17,859 bases of DNA from Zygnema cylindricum. Taxonomy: Eukaryota; Streptophyta; Zygnematophyceae; Zygnematales; Zygnemataceae. Each line of letters starts with the position of its first letter. The first letter of the stretch is position 1. Made by a program: the position numbers and the translations under genes. The notes beneath the pieces were generated by a model. The model was given only the letters and a program-made list of their open reading frames with translations. It ran no database searches and was not told the origin of the DNA. The stretch covers positions 1-17,859 of the forward strand of contig JBBHKE010000335.1 of assembly GCA_037447655.1 (NCBI GenBank), written 5' to 3'. Of this stretch, positions 16,904 through 17,859 are shown one piece after another.

Positions 16904-17743
16904 ATGGACGAACACGGCGTATCTACTACATAAATGTTAGCGCAAGTTCTCAAGGAGTTGGAAAGTGTTAGATTATAGAACGCGCAGCTGAGTAACACTG
17001 TCGCGGCCTTGGAGTCTCGTCTTGGGGAGCGTCCTCATGGAGGCATAGAGAGAGACTTGAGGAGACCGAAATTGAGACTTCCCGACGAGTTTGACCCTGC
17101 AAGACAAAAGAACCTTGACACGTGGCTATTATCCGTTGGGAATTATCTCGAGAATTTTCCTAGCCTATCGGACCGTGAGAAGATCCACTACGTGGGCGGT
17201 CTTCTTAAAGAGGCAGCGGGAGCATGGTGGAGGACATTGGTGGAGAATGATGAGATACCGACCGTTTGGGCTCTCTTCATTCAACTCCTCCGTGACGCTT
17301 GGCAGCCCGTCAATATGGTGAAGGCGGCAAGAGATAAGATTGCAGTGCTGAAGCAACGAACCTCAGTGTTGGAATTTACGCAGCGGTTCTTGGAGTGCAA
17401 AGTTCAAATACCCTCGATGACGACGGATGAAGCCGTGGATCGCTACGTGAAGGGGCTTAAATCCTCTATTCGTAGGGATGTGGATTAATGGCTTGCTCGA
17501 GAAAGCACGACTCCTAGCCTCTCGACAATCATCCAATTTGCGGAGCGGACCGATTCGGTCGACTTCAACCTCCGGAGACCTTATCATTATGGGTCGAGCA
17601 GCGGCGGAGGAAGCCAACGAGACGATGGTCCAACCCCCATGGAGCTCGGAGCAATTGACGAGGATAAGGAGGTGGTCAACGTCCTGCGGAGTAAGAAGAA
17701 ACCTACCAAGACCAAGACCAATGACTTATCCCCTGTCATGCCG
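16904..17743 (+). pseudogene. Ty3-type gag, broken
   Basis: The frame begins at ATG 16904 and can be followed to 17743. It is interrupted by TAA at 16931-16933, TAG at 16976-16978 and TAA at 17486-17488, and ends at TAA 17744-17746. The longest open piece is 17009-17488. After a heptad-like N-terminal helix (NTVAALESRL) comes the retrotransposon gag domain: LPDEFDPARQKNLDTWLLSV, GLLKEAAGAWWRTL and RYVKGLKSSIRRDV are typical. Near 17631-17655 the sequence PTPMELGAI appears, the usual linker before the zinc knuckle of this gag family. The protein would form the particle shell. The assignment to the Ty3 group rests on this gag type and the primer site, since pol is outside the window. Confidence 0.85.
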
Positions 17744-17777
17744 TAAGACGTCGGCAGGTATTATGATTATATCGTGT
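17739..17777 (+). pseudogene. possible decayed gag zinc knuckle in a shifted frame
   Basis: In the frame one base later than gag, the 13 codons begin and end with Cys and contain a Gly at about the right place. The second Cys and the His expected of a CCHC knuckle are replaced, and one residue seems missing. Position just after PTPMELGAI is right for a knuckle. The remaining bases to 17859 show no protease motif I can read. Suggestive only. Confidence 0.25.
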
Positions 17778-17859
17778 ACTAATTGATGTTTCGGTGACGT
17801 GACAGGTACATATCCGAAAGTACAACTAGAGATTCGTACGGGACAAAGGTCGAAATATA

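Overview
The window reads as eukaryotic, AT-rich, repeat-dense intergenic DNA. I found no host gene, rRNA or intact tRNA gene. The best lineage clue is the primer binding site of a Ty3-type retrotransposon at 16871-16881 (TGGTATCAGAG). It pairs with the 3' end of the plant-type initiator tRNA-Met; the animal/fungal type would give TGGTAGCAGAG. I therefore lean to the green lineage (plant or green alga) without naming a species.

Layout. 1-4840: AT-rich DNA with no supportable gene. It holds a GA-rich purine tract followed by a telo-box-like motif, an 8-bp-stem hairpin, and two diverged copies of an unnamed dispersed repeat (about 1927-2650 and 3776-4562). 4845-8313: a cluster of small DNA transposons. 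One family (here 'X') has inverted ends reading CACCGCGAATCGTTATTAG and is flanked by TA, as expected of Tc1/mariner-type MITEs. At least three copies have both ends (5953-6453, 7314-7531, 7772-8311) and several others show one end. Two X ends face each other as a palindrome with arms of about 240 bp around a hAT-like element (6464-6864). 8541-8737: a 57-bp minisatellite. 8760-9638: a second, larger hAT-like element with matching terminal inverted repeats and a perfect 8-bp target duplication, CAAATTTT. 9639-12540: mostly featureless, with a degenerate 46-bp tandem repeat at 10708-10994 and two open stretches I cannot name. 12546-12700: a possible tRNA-derived SINE.

12831-16359: a decayed Ty1/copia retrotransposon on the minus strand. 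In element order it shows a zinc knuckle, protease, integrase, reverse transcriptase (YVDD) and RNase H, then a polypurine tract and the start of the 3' LTR. It carries seven in-frame stops and two frameshifts. Its gag is cut exactly where a plus-strand Ty3-type element begins. That element shows a 510-bp 5' LTR (16360-16869, TGTAA...TTACA), the primer binding site and a broken gag, and it runs off the window end. The order of events is copia insertion, then Ty3-type insertion into copia gag, with both now decayed.

Nothing here forms a working pathway. The interest lies in the structure of the transposons: nesting, a head-to-head palindrome, small non-autonomous families, and a possible foreign coding fragment inside the larger hAT-like element.
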